A stretch of 64,000 nt of DNA from Brevibacillus aydinogluensis (lineage in GTDB: Bacteria; Bacillota; Bacilli; Brevibacillales; Brevibacillaceae): assembly GCF_031954365.1 (NCBI RefSeq), contig NZ_JAUSVZ010000004.1. The stretch is one strand, 5' to 3'. A program made the translations under genes and the position numbers. Positions 49,744-58,271 of this stretch are shown one piece after another. Under the pieces are notes generated by a model, which made no database searches, had not been told where the DNA came from, and saw only the letters and a list, made by a program, of their open reading frames with translations. Within the stretch, counting starts at the first letter, position 1, and every line of letters begins with the position of its first letter.

Positions 49744-50967
49744 GTGAACAAACGCGCATCCATTTTTCTTGCTTCTCTGCTGGTCATCACCGCAGGCTGC
49801 GGACCAGGGGCAGCTCAACCGCCGGAAGAGCAGCCCGCCAAAGCCAAAGTCGTCCAGGTGTTGACGGTAAAGAAACCGGATCACCCCGTCATGCTGTCCG
49901 TGACCGGCATCGTGGAAGCCAAGCGGGATGCCATCCTGCAGTTTGGCACGGGAGGCACGGTTGCGGCCATCCATGCGACGAAAGGAGCGAAGATCGCCCA
50001 GGGTCAGCTTCTGGCTTCGCTTGATGCCAGCTACTACCAGAAGGAAGTGGAGGCGGCGGCAAGCCAGGTGGAAGAAGCGGCGGCCCGCAAGAGCAAGACG
50101 TTGAAGGGTGCGACGGAAGAAGCGATTCAACAGCAGCGTTTGCAACTGCAAAGCGCCCAGAACCAGCTGGAGAAGGCCAAGCAGGAGTATGAGCAAGGCC
50201 AAAAGCTGTTCGAAGGCGGTGCCATTTCCAAAAGCGAATGGAACGACCGGAAATGGGCCTTGGACCAGGCGCAATTAGCCGTGAACAACGCCAAGCTGAC
50301 CCTCGACGAACTGCTCAAGGGAGCTCAGCCTGAAGACATCGCCATGGCCAACGCTTCGCTGAAACAGGCGGCGGGTCAAGTGGAGCGGGCGAAAAAGACG
50401 CTGAACGACACCAAAATCATCGCCCCGTTCGCTGGTACGGTGGTGGAGGTCTCCAAGCAGGTGGGCGAATTGGCCAATCCGGGCGAATCCATCATCCATC
50501 TGGTCGATTTGTCGGAGGTAAAAGTGACACTGGACGTCACCAATGAGCTAATCAACCAGTTCCGCGAGAAGGCCAAGGTCCAGGTCATTGGCGAAGACGG
50601 CCAGAAGAACGAGGGAACCGTCACCTACGTCTCGCCGGTGGTCGACAAGCAGACCGGGAAGTTTCGGGTGGAAGTGACCGTCCCCAATCCGAAAGGCATA
50701 TGGCGCGGGGGAATGGTGGCCACAGTGGAGATCCCGCGTACAATCAACGGTTTTCTCGTACCGTTGGAAAGCGTCGGCGTGAGTGAATCCACGCACTATG
50801 TGATGGCGGTGGAAAACGGCGTGATCGTCAAGCGGGAAGTCAAAACGGGACAACTGGTAGGCGATCAGATCGAAATCGTTTCCGGTGTCAAACCGGGCGA
50901 CCAACTGCTGCGCGCCGGCATTACCTTCTACGTTGAGGGGCAAAAAGTGGAGGCGAAAGGGGAATAA
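49744..50967 (+). CDS. RND efflux adaptor, membrane-fusion lipoprotein
   Basis: A 407-residue HlyD/AcrA-type periplasmic-adaptor-like protein. The N-terminal lipoprotein signal ends at lipobox ITAGC with C19. The first lipoyl half (VTGIVEAKRDAILQFGTGG) is followed by a long helical hairpin with repeated Q/E/K/A heptads (about residues 95-190). The second lipoyl half (DTKIIAPFAGTVVEVSKQVGE) is followed by a beta-barrel and membrane-proximal domain (VETGV-like KREVKTGQLVGDQIEIV near the end). GTG 49744 follows TTGGGGGAATT. It is three bases from the pump gene. In Gram-positive cells such adaptors work with SwrC-type pumps without an outer-membrane channel. Confidence 0.92.
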   Translation: MNKRASIFLASLLVITAGCGPGAAQPPEEQPAKAKVVQVLTVKKPDHPVMLSVTGIVEAKRDAILQFGTGGTVAAIHATKGAKIAQGQLLASLDASYYQKEVEAAASQVEEAAARKSKTLKGATEEAIQQQRLQLQSAQNQLEKAKQEYEQGQKLFEGGAISKSEWNDRKWALDQAQLAVNNAKLTLDELLKGAQPEDIAMANASLKQAAGQVERAKKTLNDTKIIAPFAGTVVEVSKQVGELANPGESIIHLVDLSEVKVTLDVTNELINQFREKAKVQVIGEDGQKNEGTVTYVSPVVDKQTGKFRVEVTVPNPKGIWRGGMVATVEIPRTINGFLVPLESVGVSESTHYVMAVENGVIVKREVKTGQLVGDQIEIVSGVKPGDQLLRAGITFYVEGQKVEAKGE

Positions 50968-50970
50968 CGC

Positions 50971-53900
50971 ATGGAAAAGACGATTCTCTTTCTGCTGAAG
51001 CGACGCCTCATTGTATTTCTGGTCACGTTTGTCATCGTCATCGCCGGGTTCGGCTCGCTGTTCAGCTTTCAAGTGGAACTGGTTCCCAAGACAAACTTCC
51101 CGTGGATTAGCGTCGACGTTTCCGGCGGATCGCTTCCGCCCGAGGAGATGGAAGAAAAGGTCACCAGGAAAATCGAACAGGAGATCAAGTCGATCCCTGA
51201 CGTGAAAGAGTACACGTCCACAACCACCACCGGGAATGTCAACATCACGGTGATCGCCGAAGAAGGCAAAGGGGACAAAGTAAGGCAGGAAGTGCAAAAC
51301 GTGGTGAGCCGCCTGCGCAACTTATTCCCCAAGGCGGTTGACACGGTTAACGTCACCCAGGCCAATTTCGGGGACGACGCCCTGATTGACTATGCCCTGG
51401 TGGGGGCGGACCCGCAATCGATGCTCAACTTGGCGAAAACTGCGATCAAAGACCGGATCGAATCCGTCCCCGGGGTCAAGGAAGTGGAAGTGTCGGATCG
51501 CAGTTTTGCGAATCAGATCGCCATCACGCTGCGGCCGGAACGGCTGGCCGCCTACCGCACGACGACCGCATCAGTGATGGAGCAGCTCCAGGCGACCAAC
51601 TGGAAACAAGCTGTCGGCATGCTGGAGAATCCCGGATTTGACACCGTCATCATGATCGACAACACGTACACGACCGTACAGGAGATCAACCGATTGAACA
51701 TCGACACGCCGGAAGGGACGGTGACCCTGGACCAGTTGGCCACCGTTGAAGATTTGCGCGGCAAGGTAAAGGATTCGATCGCGCTGACAAACGGCAATAT
51801 TTTTGTCCACCTCAGCGTCAAGCGTGCAGAAGGGCACGATCTGATCACACTTCAACGCAACGTGGAGGAGGTCGTGAAGCAGATCAACGCCGAAGCCGAC
51901 GGACGCTACGAGCTCAAGGTGATGTTTGAGGCCGCCTCCTACATTGAGCACGCCGTGAGCAACCTCAGCCGGGACGTATTGCTCGGCGGGGCGCTGGCGA
52001 TCATCATCCTGTTTGTCTTCCTGCGCAACTGGCGTGTGACACTGGTCATCGCCACGACGCTGCCGATGTCCGCCTTGATGACGTTTATCGCGATGAAATG
52101 GGGCGGGTACAACATCGACATGGTGAGCCTGCTGTCACTTTCCCTCTCGGTTGGCCTGATCGTCGACGCGGCGATTGTCGTTCTGGAGAGCATTTATCAG
52201 TTCCGGGAGAAAGGAGAGCCGCTGCAGCAGGCGATTGTGAAAGGAACGCGGGAAGTGCTGACCCCGGTGTTCACCTCGCAGTTGACGATTATCATCGTCT
52301 TTCTGCCGCTGGTCTTTGCCGACTTTGAAGACTGGATGAAACCGATTCTGCAGACGATCGCCTTCACGGTCACGTCGGCGATTGTGGCGTCGACCATTGC
52401 TGCATTTTTCTTCGTCCCGGTGTTTTCCGACCGGTTTCTCAGCAAGGACAAGAACGTGTCACTGGAGGGACAAGGAAAGGACCACGCGATCGTGCTGTGG
52501 TTCAACCGACTGCTGCAGGTGGCTTTGCGCCACAGGGTGAAAACGGTCATCCTCGCCATTGTCATCTTTGTCAGCTCCACGTTCCTTCTGCCTTTTGTCA
52601 AAATGGGGCAGAGCATTGACACGAACGAAAACCTGGTGTTCGCATCGATGACCATGTCGACCGGGTCCAGTCTGGAAGATGCGCAGCGTGCGGGCATTGC
52701 GGCGGAAGCATCTTTGCGGCAAATCCCGGAAGTAAAAGACGTCTTTTTCTTCGGGAACAAAGAGAAGACGGAGCTGTTCATCTCCCTGAAGCCGAAGAAG
52801 GAACGGGAGCGCGACAAGGAAGCGCTGACCCAGGACATCAACGACCGGCTCAAGGCGATTCCCGGCATTGAGAGCATCACGACCGCATTTGGCGGCCAGG
52901 GAAATGAGCCGCCTGTCCAGCTGGATATCGTCGGTGATGACCTCGAGAAAATGCGTCAGCTCGCCGGCGACGTGGAAGCCATGCTGGCAACGATCCCGGG
53001 CGTGACCAACATCCGCAACAATTTCAAGGAGGGCAAGGAGAAAATCACCTTGATTCCCAAGCAGGAAGCGCTCGCCCGGATGCAGGTGGATGCCCGCTCC
53101 CTGATGCAGCAGATCAGCATGATGATCGGGGAACAGCCGGTCACGACGATCACGAGCGACGGAATTGAGGTAAATGTGGTCGCCAAAATGCCGGACAATT
53201 GGCTGAAGCATCCGGAGCAATTGCGGCAAATCATGATCAGTTCCAATACAGGTGAGCAGGTGCCGCTCTCCGAACTGGTGGAGTGGCGGCACAGCAAGTC
53301 GCCGGTCACCATCGCCCGTGAAAAGGGAGAGCGGATGGTTACCGTGTCCGCCGAACTGCTGGGCAGCGATTTGGGAACGGTGGGTCGCCAGGTGGCGAAT
53401 AAACTGCCTGTGCTTGCTGTCCCGGCCGGGTACAAGGTGGAGATCGCCGGCAAATTGAAAGAGCAGAGCGCCAACATGACGCAGGGATTCTTCGTCTTTC
53501 TGGGCGTCATCGCCTTGATTTACGTCATCATGGTGACGCAGTTTGGGCGTCTGTCCCAGCCGCTGTTGATCATGCTGACGATTCCGATGGCGCTGGTCGG
53601 CGTCATCCTCGGGTTTGTGCTGACGCAGCGGATTCTCGGCGAAATGGCGATGATCGGCATCATCATGCTGGTGGGGATCGCCGTCTCCAACGCCATTCTC
53701 CTGATCGACCGCATCAACCTGCTGCGCAGCCGCGGCATGGAGCTGACGGAGGCAATTCTCCAGGGGACGAAAGACCGCGTGCGGCCCGTGATCATGACCA
53801 AACTGACCGCGATTCTCGGCATGCTGCCGATGGCGTTGGCTTTCGCCGAAGGGTCTGATCTGGAAGCGCCGCTGGCAACCGCCGTCATTTCCGGCCTGAT

Positions 53901-54054
53901 CTTCCACACATTGGTCACCCTGGTCCTGGTGCCGGTCCTGTACTCCCTGTTTGAAAGCGTCAAGGAACGTCGACTGGCCCGCAAAGCAGCCCGTCACGCC
54001 AAACGGCTCGCCAAACAGCAGGCGAAAAACAAGATGCCTGCCACCGAACTGTAA
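50971..54054 (+). CDS. RND-family efflux transporter permease (SwrC/AcrB-like)
   Basis: A 1027-residue resistance-nodulation-division transporter. Helix 1 is at about 11-30 (IVFLVTFVIVIAGFGSLFSF). The first large extracytoplasmic loop follows, with PEEMEEKVTRKIEQEIKSIPDV, then helices 2-6 (about 330-490) containing the proton-relay-type VGLIVDAAIVVLE motif. The second half repeats the layout, with helix 7 near 520 and helices 8-12 near 840-1000 (MIGIIMLVGIAVSNAILLID, VRPVIMTKLTAILGMLPM). It uses the proton-motive force to export amphiphilic compounds; B. subtilis SwrC exports surfactin and related peptides, and the substrate here is unknown. It is coupled to the adaptor gene. Confidence 0.94.
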   Translation: MEKTILFLLKRRLIVFLVTFVIVIAGFGSLFSFQVELVPKTNFPWISVDVSGGSLPPEEMEEKVTRKIEQEIKSIPDVKEYTSTTTTGNVNITVIAEEGKGDKVRQEVQNVVSRLRNLFPKAVDTVNVTQANFGDDALIDYALVGADPQSMLNLAKTAIKDRIESVPGVKEVEVSDRSFANQIAITLRPERLAAYRTTTASVMEQLQATNWKQAVGMLENPGFDTVIMIDNTYTTVQEINRLNIDTPEGTVTLDQLATVEDLRGKVKDSIALTNGNIFVHLSVKRAEGHDLITLQRNVEEVVKQINAEADGRYELKVMFEAASYIEHAVSNLSRDVLLGGALAIIILFVFLRNWRVTLVIATTLPMSALMTFIAMKWGGYNIDMVSLLSLSLSVGLIVDAAIVVLESIYQFREKGEPLQQAIVKGTREVLTPVFTSQLTIIIVFLPLVFADFEDWMKPILQTIAFTVTSAIVASTIAAFFFVPVFSDRFLSKDKNVSLEGQGKDHAIVLWFNRLLQVALRHRVKTVILAIVIFVSSTFLLPFVKMGQSIDTNENLVFASMTMSTGSSLEDAQRAGIAAEASLRQIPEVKDVFFFGNKEKTELFISLKPKKERERDKEALTQDINDRLKAIPGIESITTAFGGQGNEPPVQLDIVGDDLEKMRQLAGDVEAMLATIPGVTNIRNNFKEGKEKITLIPKQEALARMQVDARSLMQQISMMIGEQPVTTITSDGIEVNVVAKMPDNWLKHPEQLRQIMISSNTGEQVPLSELVEWRHSKSPVTIAREKGERMVTVSAELLGSDLGTVGRQVANKLPVLAVPAGYKVEIAGKLKEQSANMTQGFFVFLGVIALIYVIMVTQFGRLSQPLLIMLTIPMALVGVILGFVLTQRILGEMAMIGIIMLVGIAVSNAILLIDRINLLRSRGMELTEAILQGTKDRVRPVIMTKLTAILGMLPMALAFAEGSDLEAPLATAVISGLIFHTLVTLVLVPVLYSLFESVKERRLARKAARHAKRLAKQQAKNKMPATEL

Positions 54055-54079
54055 GCAGCACCGGTTGGCAGCAAGCAAT

Positions 54080-54105
54080 GCAAGGGTTCCAGCCGGGACC
54101 CTTGC
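54080..54105 (+). other. Hairpin after the RND pump gene
   Basis: GCAAGGGT (54080-54087) pairs with ACCCTTGC (54098-54105), without a T tract behind. It may protect the transcript end; the real terminator is at 54155-54187. Confidence 0.5.
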
Positions 54106-54154
54106 TGCTGGCATCCACATGCCCACGGCTGCCGCCTGCACCTAGCCAACCCAG

Positions 54155-54187
54155 GAGGCCGGAAAGTGTCCGGCCTCTTCCCTTTTG
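54155..54187 (+). terminator. Terminator of the RND operon
   Basis: The 9-bp stem GAGGCCGGA/TCCGGCCTC with loop AAGTG is followed by TTCCCTTTTG. Confidence 0.75.
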
Positions 54188-54268
54188 CTTGCATTGGTCA
54201 GATTTTTCTGTAGAATGAAGGCATACATGAAATCCCAGAACATTGCGAAAGCTGAAAGGAGAATTGAC

Positions 54269-55057
54269 ATGGATCTGCAATTGCAGGGAAGAGTGGCCAT
54301 CGTGCTGGCTTCGACAAAAGGACTGGGAAAAGCGACGGCGCTGTCGCTCGCGGCGGAGGGGGCGAACGTCGCCATCTGCGGCCGTGACGAAGCTGCTTTG
54401 GCCGCCACTCGGGCGGAAATCATCGACAAGACAGGGAAAGAACCGCTGGCGATGCTGGTGGATGTGACCAAAGCCGAAGACATCCAGAAGCTGGTGGATG
54501 AGACGGCCGCCCGCTTCGGCCGTGTGGACATTTTGATCAACAACGCAGGCGGTCCGGCAGCGGGCACCTTTGATCAGCTGACCGACGAGCAGTGGATCGC
54601 CGCTTTTGAATTGAACCTGCTTAGCTTCGTGCGGGCGATTCGCGCGGTGCTGCCGCACATGCGCAAGCAGCAGTTCGGCCGCATCGTCAATTTTGCTTCC
54701 TCGTCGTTCAAACAGCCGCTGGAAAACCTGATTCTGTCCAACACCTTCCGCACCGGGATTGTCGGGCTGGCGAAAAGCCTGGCCGTGGAGCTCGGCCCGG
54801 ACGGGATTCTCATCAACACGGTCGGCCCCGGACGCATTGCGACGGATCGAGTCGCTTCGCTGGACAAGTTGCGGGCGGAGCAGCTCCAGGTAGACGTTGG
54901 CGAGGTGAAACGACTGGCGGAGGCTGCGATTCCGCTGGGACGTTACGGCCAACCGGATGAGTTCGCCCGTGTCGTCACCTTCCTGGCCTCCCCTGCCAAC
55001 AGCTACGTGACAGGACAGGCGTTACTTGTCGACGGCGGCCTGGTCAAGGCAATCTGA
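54269..55057 (+). CDS. Atypical short-chain dehydrogenase/reductase without the Tyr-Lys dyad
   Basis: A 262-residue Rossmann-fold SDR protein. The cofactor region ASTKGLGKATAL (about residues 14-25) and NNAGG at 91-95 are recognisable, and the catalytic-type serine region NFASSSF lies near 140. Where classical SDRs have YxxxK, this protein reads S157-N-T-F-R161, so the catalytic tyrosine is replaced by serine and lysine by arginine. The C-terminus SYVTGQALLVDGGLVKAI is standard. It may use a different mechanism, bind without catalysis, or belong to a subfamily with altered chemistry. ATG 54269 follows AAAGGAG. yajQ follows 49 bases later. Confidence 0.88.
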   Translation: MDLQLQGRVAIVLASTKGLGKATALSLAAEGANVAICGRDEAALAATRAEIIDKTGKEPLAMLVDVTKAEDIQKLVDETAARFGRVDILINNAGGPAAGTFDQLTDEQWIAAFELNLLSFVRAIRAVLPHMRKQQFGRIVNFASSSFKQPLENLILSNTFRTGIVGLAKSLAVELGPDGILINTVGPGRIATDRVASLDKLRAEQLQVDVGEVKRLAEAAIPLGRYGQPDEFARVVTFLASPANSYVTGQALLVDGGLVKAI

Positions 55058-55106
55058 CCATCGCTGTGCTATAATGGATGGAAAATGCAGGTAAAGGGGA
55101 GCAGGC

Positions 55107-55598
55107 ATGAGCAAGGAAAGTTCGTTTGACATCGTATCCAAAGTGGATCTGGCTGAGGTGACCAACGCCATCCACACGGCTGTCAAGGAAATTGAAAACC
55201 GCTTTGACTTCAAAGGCAGCAAGAGCAGCATCACGTTGGAGAAAGAGGAGATCGTGCTGGTCTCCGACGATGAATTTAAGCTGGGCCAGGTCAAAGACAT
55301 CCTCATCGGCAAACTGGTCAAACGGAATGTGCCGGTCAAAAATTTGGACTACGGCAAAGTGGAGCCTGCCGCAGGCGGGACCGTCCGCCAGCGGGTGAAG
55401 CTCGTGCAGGGCATCGACAAGGACAATGCGAAAAAAATCACCGGCATCATCAAGGAGACCGGCTTGAAAGTGAAATCGCAGATCCAGGACGATCAGATTC
55501 GGGTGTCTGGCAAAAGCAAGGACGATCTGCAGGCGGTGATCGCTGCCATTCGCAAGGCCGACCTGCCGATTGAGGTGCAATTTATCAACTACCGATAA
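55107..55598 (+). CDS. yajQ: YajQ family nucleotide-binding protein
   Basis: A 163-residue protein of the YajQ/UPF0234 family, starting MSKESSFDIVSKVDLAEVTNA and ending IEVQFINYR, with the conserved ENRFDFKGSKSSI (about residues 31-43), RQRVKLVQGIDKDNAKKI and SGKSKDDLQAVI segments. The family has two ferredoxin-like domains; some members bind cyclic di-GMP and others were linked to RNA or ATP binding. Its role in Firmicutes is not settled. ATG 55107 follows AAAGGGGAG. An extended -10 TGCTATAATGG at about 55067-55077 may start its own transcript. Confidence 0.92.
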   Translation: MSKESSFDIVSKVDLAEVTNAIHTAVKEIENRFDFKGSKSSITLEKEEIVLVSDDEFKLGQVKDILIGKLVKRNVPVKNLDYGKVEPAAGGTVRQRVKLVQGIDKDNAKKITGIIKETGLKVKSQIQDDQIRVSGKSKDDLQAVIAAIRKADLPIEVQFINYR

Positions 55599-55623
55599 AA
55601 GTTTTGCTTCTATTTTTTCTCTC

Positions 55624-55664
55624 TTCGCGTATGCATGTACCAATAGGTGACAAGCATACGCGAA
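55624..55664 (+). promoter_or_regulatory. Perfect hairpin just before a ribosome-binding site
   Basis: TTCGCGTATGC (55624-55634) pairs perfectly with GCATACGCGAA (55654-55664). The next gene's AGGGAGAG begins one base later. There is no T tract behind it on the plus strand. It may stabilise the downstream messenger or modulate translation. Confidence 0.6.
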
Positions 55665-55678
55665 AGGGAGAGTAAGCG

Positions 55679-56149
55679 ATGAAGGTCTTTATCATCAGTC
55701 TGCGCAATCTGATCCTGGGCGGCATCGTCTTTCTGATTGTGCTGGTGGCGGGCATCATCCTGCTGGTCAAAGACCCGCTGCACGCATCCGACCCCTACAG
55801 CCCGGGAGATCAGAGCGTCCCCGCATCCGCACTGACCGCTGATCCGCCGGCCGGTGCCGCGAAGCCGTCCCTCAACCTGGACGTCAAGGTGGAGGGAGAC
55901 ACAGCTGAAGTCAAACTGCTCACCCAGAACTTTCAATTTGTCGAGGATTCGGGTGATGCCAGCCAGGCTGTGTTCGGTCAAGGGCACGCACACCTGTACC
56001 TGAACGGCGAACCAAAGGGGATGATCTACCAGCCGGAGTTTTTGCTGAAAAAGCTGCCAAAAGGGGAGCACGAGCTGCGGGTTGAGCTGAATTACAGCAA
56101 TCACCTGCCGTACAAGGTGGAAGCGGTGAAGCGAATCGTGGTGCAGTGA
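55679..56149 (+). CDS. Membrane-anchored protein of unknown function
   Basis: A 156-residue protein with an N-terminal transmembrane helix (LILGGIVFLIVLVAGIILLV, about residues 11-30), a Pro/Ala/Ser-rich linker (about 36-62) and a compact extracytoplasmic domain. The domain end, GQGHAHLYLNGEPKGMIY followed by LPKGEHELRVELNYSNH, looks like an immunoglobulin-like or copper/ligand-binding beta-sandwich; I cannot name a family. ATG 55679 follows AGGGAGAG with the start defined by the hydrophobic segment. A terminator follows, so it is probably expressed with or after yajQ. Confidence 0.75.
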   Translation: MKVFIISLRNLILGGIVFLIVLVAGIILLVKDPLHASDPYSPGDQSVPASALTADPPAGAAKPSLNLDVKVEGDTAEVKLLTQNFQFVEDSGDASQAVFGQGHAHLYLNGEPKGMIYQPEFLLKKLPKGEHELRVELNYSNHLPYKVEAVKRIVVQ

Positions 56150-56151
56150 GG

Positions 56152-56185
56152 AAAAAGCGTTCCGACAAAGGGACGCTTTTTCTTT
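56152..56185 (+). terminator. Intrinsic terminator
   Basis: AAAAAGCGTTCC (56152-56163) pairs with GGGACGCTTTTT (56170-56181, one G-T) and is followed by CTTT. Confidence 0.85.
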
Positions 56186-56325
56186 CTGGATGTCATGGGA
56201 TCGGCTTTCCCTCAGGAGAACGGTTGAGAAAAGGCGTATGACAGGAAGGAATATTCCGCCGAAAAATCGAATTGATTACAAGAGACAGAATAGTCAGACA
56301 TATAAAACGAAAAGGGGTGTTTTCC

Positions 56326-57984
56326 ATGTTGCGTTCCATTACGATCGGTGACCTGCTGGACGAAACGGCAAGCCGCATTCCTGACAAAGAGGCCGTGATC
56401 TATAAGGAGCGGAGCCTGCGCTACACCTTTTCACAGTTCCGGGACGTGTGCGACCAGGTCGCCCGGGGGTTTCTCTCGCTGGGTATCCAAAAGGGGGAAC
56501 ACATCGCCATCTGGGCCACCAACGTGCCGGAGTGGGTGATCAGCCAGTTTGCCACGGCAAAGATCGGAGGCGTGCTGGTCACCGTCAACACCAGTTATCG
56601 CGTTCACGAGCTGGAATACCTGCTGCGCCAGTCGGAATCCACCACGCTGCTGTTGATCGACTCGTTCCGGGGCGTCAGCTACCTGGAGATGATCCGGGAA
56701 ATCTGCCCCGAACTGGACGAGTGCGAACCGGGGCAATTGCGGTCGGCACGCCTGCCGCATCTGAAAAACGTCATCTACATCGGGGAGGAGCGGCAGCCCG
56801 GCATGTTTTTGTGGCGCGATCTGCTGGAACGCGGCGCAGCCGTGCCTGACGAAGAGCGGGCGGCTCGTCAGCGGGAACTGCACCCGGACGACGTCATCAA
56901 CATGCAGTACACATCGGGAACGACCGGGTTTCCAAAAGGGGTCATGCTGTCCCACAACAACATCGTCAACAATGCCATCAAGGTGGCTGAGTGCCAGCGG
57001 CTGGGGATGGAGGACCGGGTGTGCATTCCGGTGCCATTCTTCCACTGCTTCGGCTGTGTGATGGGCACGCTTGCCTGCGTGGCGACCGGAGCCACGATGG
57101 TTCCGGTGATTACCTTTGATCCGGGGATGGTCTTGTCCGTCGTGGAGGAGGAGCGCTGTACCGCCTTGTACGGCGTGCCGACGATGTTTATCGCCGAATT
57201 GAACCACCCGTCGTTTGCAGAGCGGGATCTTCGTTCACTGCGCACCGGGATCATGGCCGGCTCACCGTGTCCGATTGAGGTGATGAAAAGCGTCGTGGAG
57301 AAAATGGGCATCCGCGAGATCACGATTGCGTACGGACAGACGGAATCCTCACCGGTCATCACCCAGACGCGGCCGGATGACTCCATTGAGCGGCGGGTCT
57401 CCACCGTGGGCAAGCCCCATGACGACGTGGAGGTGAAGGTGATCGATCCCGTCACCGGAGAGACGGTGCCTCCCGGTGTGCAGGGAGAACTGTGCACGCG
57501 CGGCTATCTTGTGATGAAGGGGTACTACAATATGCCGGAGCAGACAGCCAAAGTCATCGATGAAGAAGGCTGGCTGCACACCGGGGATTTGGCGACGATG
57601 GACGAAGATGGCTACTTCCGCATCACCGGCCGGCTGAAAGACATGATTATTCGCGGCGGAGAAAACATCTACCCGCGTGAAATCGAGGAATTCCTCTACA
57701 CCCATCCCAAAGTGCTGGATGTCCAGGTAGTCGGAGTGCCGGACCCGAAATACGGCGAACAAGTGCTGGCCTGCATCAAGGTGAAACCAGGGGAGACGCT
57801 GACAGAGGAAGAGGTGCGAACATACTGCGAGGGCAAGATTGCCCGGTATAAAATTCCGCACTACATCCAGTTCGTCAGCGAATACCCGATGACTGCCTCC
57901 GGCAAAATCCAGAAGTTCAAGCTGCGGGAGCAGGCGATTCGCGCGTTCGGCCTGGAGGCTGCGGACAGCATCGAAACCGCGTGA
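56326..57984 (+). CDS. Acyl-CoA synthetase, AMP-binding family
   Basis: A 552-residue ANL-superfamily ligase that activates a carboxylic acid via acyl-AMP to acyl-CoA. The P-loop-like YTSGTTGFPKGVMLSH is near residues 191-206, YGQTESSPV near 337, the hinge motif GDLATMDEDGYFRITGRLKD near 423-442 and the C-terminal catalytic lysine region PMTASGKIQKFKLRE near 522-536. It most resembles medium/long-chain or acetoacetyl-CoA synthetase-like proteins such as B. subtilis YngI; the substrate cannot be told from sequence. ATG 56326 follows AAAGGGGTG; the longer frame to 56272 is unlikely. A GC-rich palindrome follows downstream. Confidence 0.9.
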   Translation: MLRSITIGDLLDETASRIPDKEAVIYKERSLRYTFSQFRDVCDQVARGFLSLGIQKGEHIAIWATNVPEWVISQFATAKIGGVLVTVNTSYRVHELEYLLRQSESTTLLLIDSFRGVSYLEMIREICPELDECEPGQLRSARLPHLKNVIYIGEERQPGMFLWRDLLERGAAVPDEERAARQRELHPDDVINMQYTSGTTGFPKGVMLSHNNIVNNAIKVAECQRLGMEDRVCIPVPFFHCFGCVMGTLACVATGATMVPVITFDPGMVLSVVEEERCTALYGVPTMFIAELNHPSFAERDLRSLRTGIMAGSPCPIEVMKSVVEKMGIREITIAYGQTESSPVITQTRPDDSIERRVSTVGKPHDDVEVKVIDPVTGETVPPGVQGELCTRGYLVMKGYYNMPEQTAKVIDEEGWLHTGDLATMDEDGYFRITGRLKDMIIRGGENIYPREIEEFLYTHPKVLDVQVVGVPDPKYGEQVLACIKVKPGETLTEEEVRTYCEGKIARYKIPHYIQFVSEYPMTASGKIQKFKLREQAIRAFGLEAADSIETA

Positions 57985-58063
57985 CAGATGGACTGCGAAG
58001 AGTTGAAAAACAACATGCAGTGTGACAATGGATCACGAGCAGCGTGGAAAGCGAACAGTGATT

Positions 58064-58087
58064 AACGCCGGGGCATGCCCCGGCGTT
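58064..58087. terminator. 24-bp perfect GC-rich palindrome
   Basis: AACGCCGGGGCA/TGCCCCGGCGTT is a perfect self-complementary 24-mer behind the acyl-CoA synthetase gene. Only a weak GGTTTG follows. It probably ends transcription of that gene, possibly also from the opposite side. Confidence 0.6.
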
Positions 58088-58162
58088 GGTTTGTCGATAC
58101 GAGTTTGAAGCGGACGTTGTCAGCGTTGGGCAGCTCTTGGGAACAGCTCGATAAGGGCCATC

Positions 58163-58191
58163 TTTACTTTCCGGCCGTTGTGCACTATGAT
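58163..58191 (+). promoter_or_regulatory. Possible plus-strand promoter reading toward leuD
   Basis: TTTACT (58163-58168) and TATGAT (58186-58191) with a 17-bp spacer. It would drive an RNA antisense to the leuD end, with a GGAGG and ATG at 58206-58222. Confidence 0.35.
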
Positions 58192-58222
58192 GGGTGGGAA
58201 AAGCTGGAGGTATGGTCACATG

Positions 58223-58257
58223 AAAAAGCGAAGGCACGGAGTGCTCCATGCCTTCGC
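58223..58257 (-). terminator. Intrinsic terminator of leuCD
   Basis: On the minus strand GCGAAGGCA and TGCCTTCGC form a 9-bp stem followed by TTTTTC, 15 bases behind the leuD stop. Confidence 0.88.
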
Positions 58258-58271
58258 CGGTTTGCGTGGAT

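Noticed and set aside
52459..54141. 560-codon open frame on the minus strand
   Set aside because: It is antisense to the RND transporter and is explained by the codon bias of that gene.
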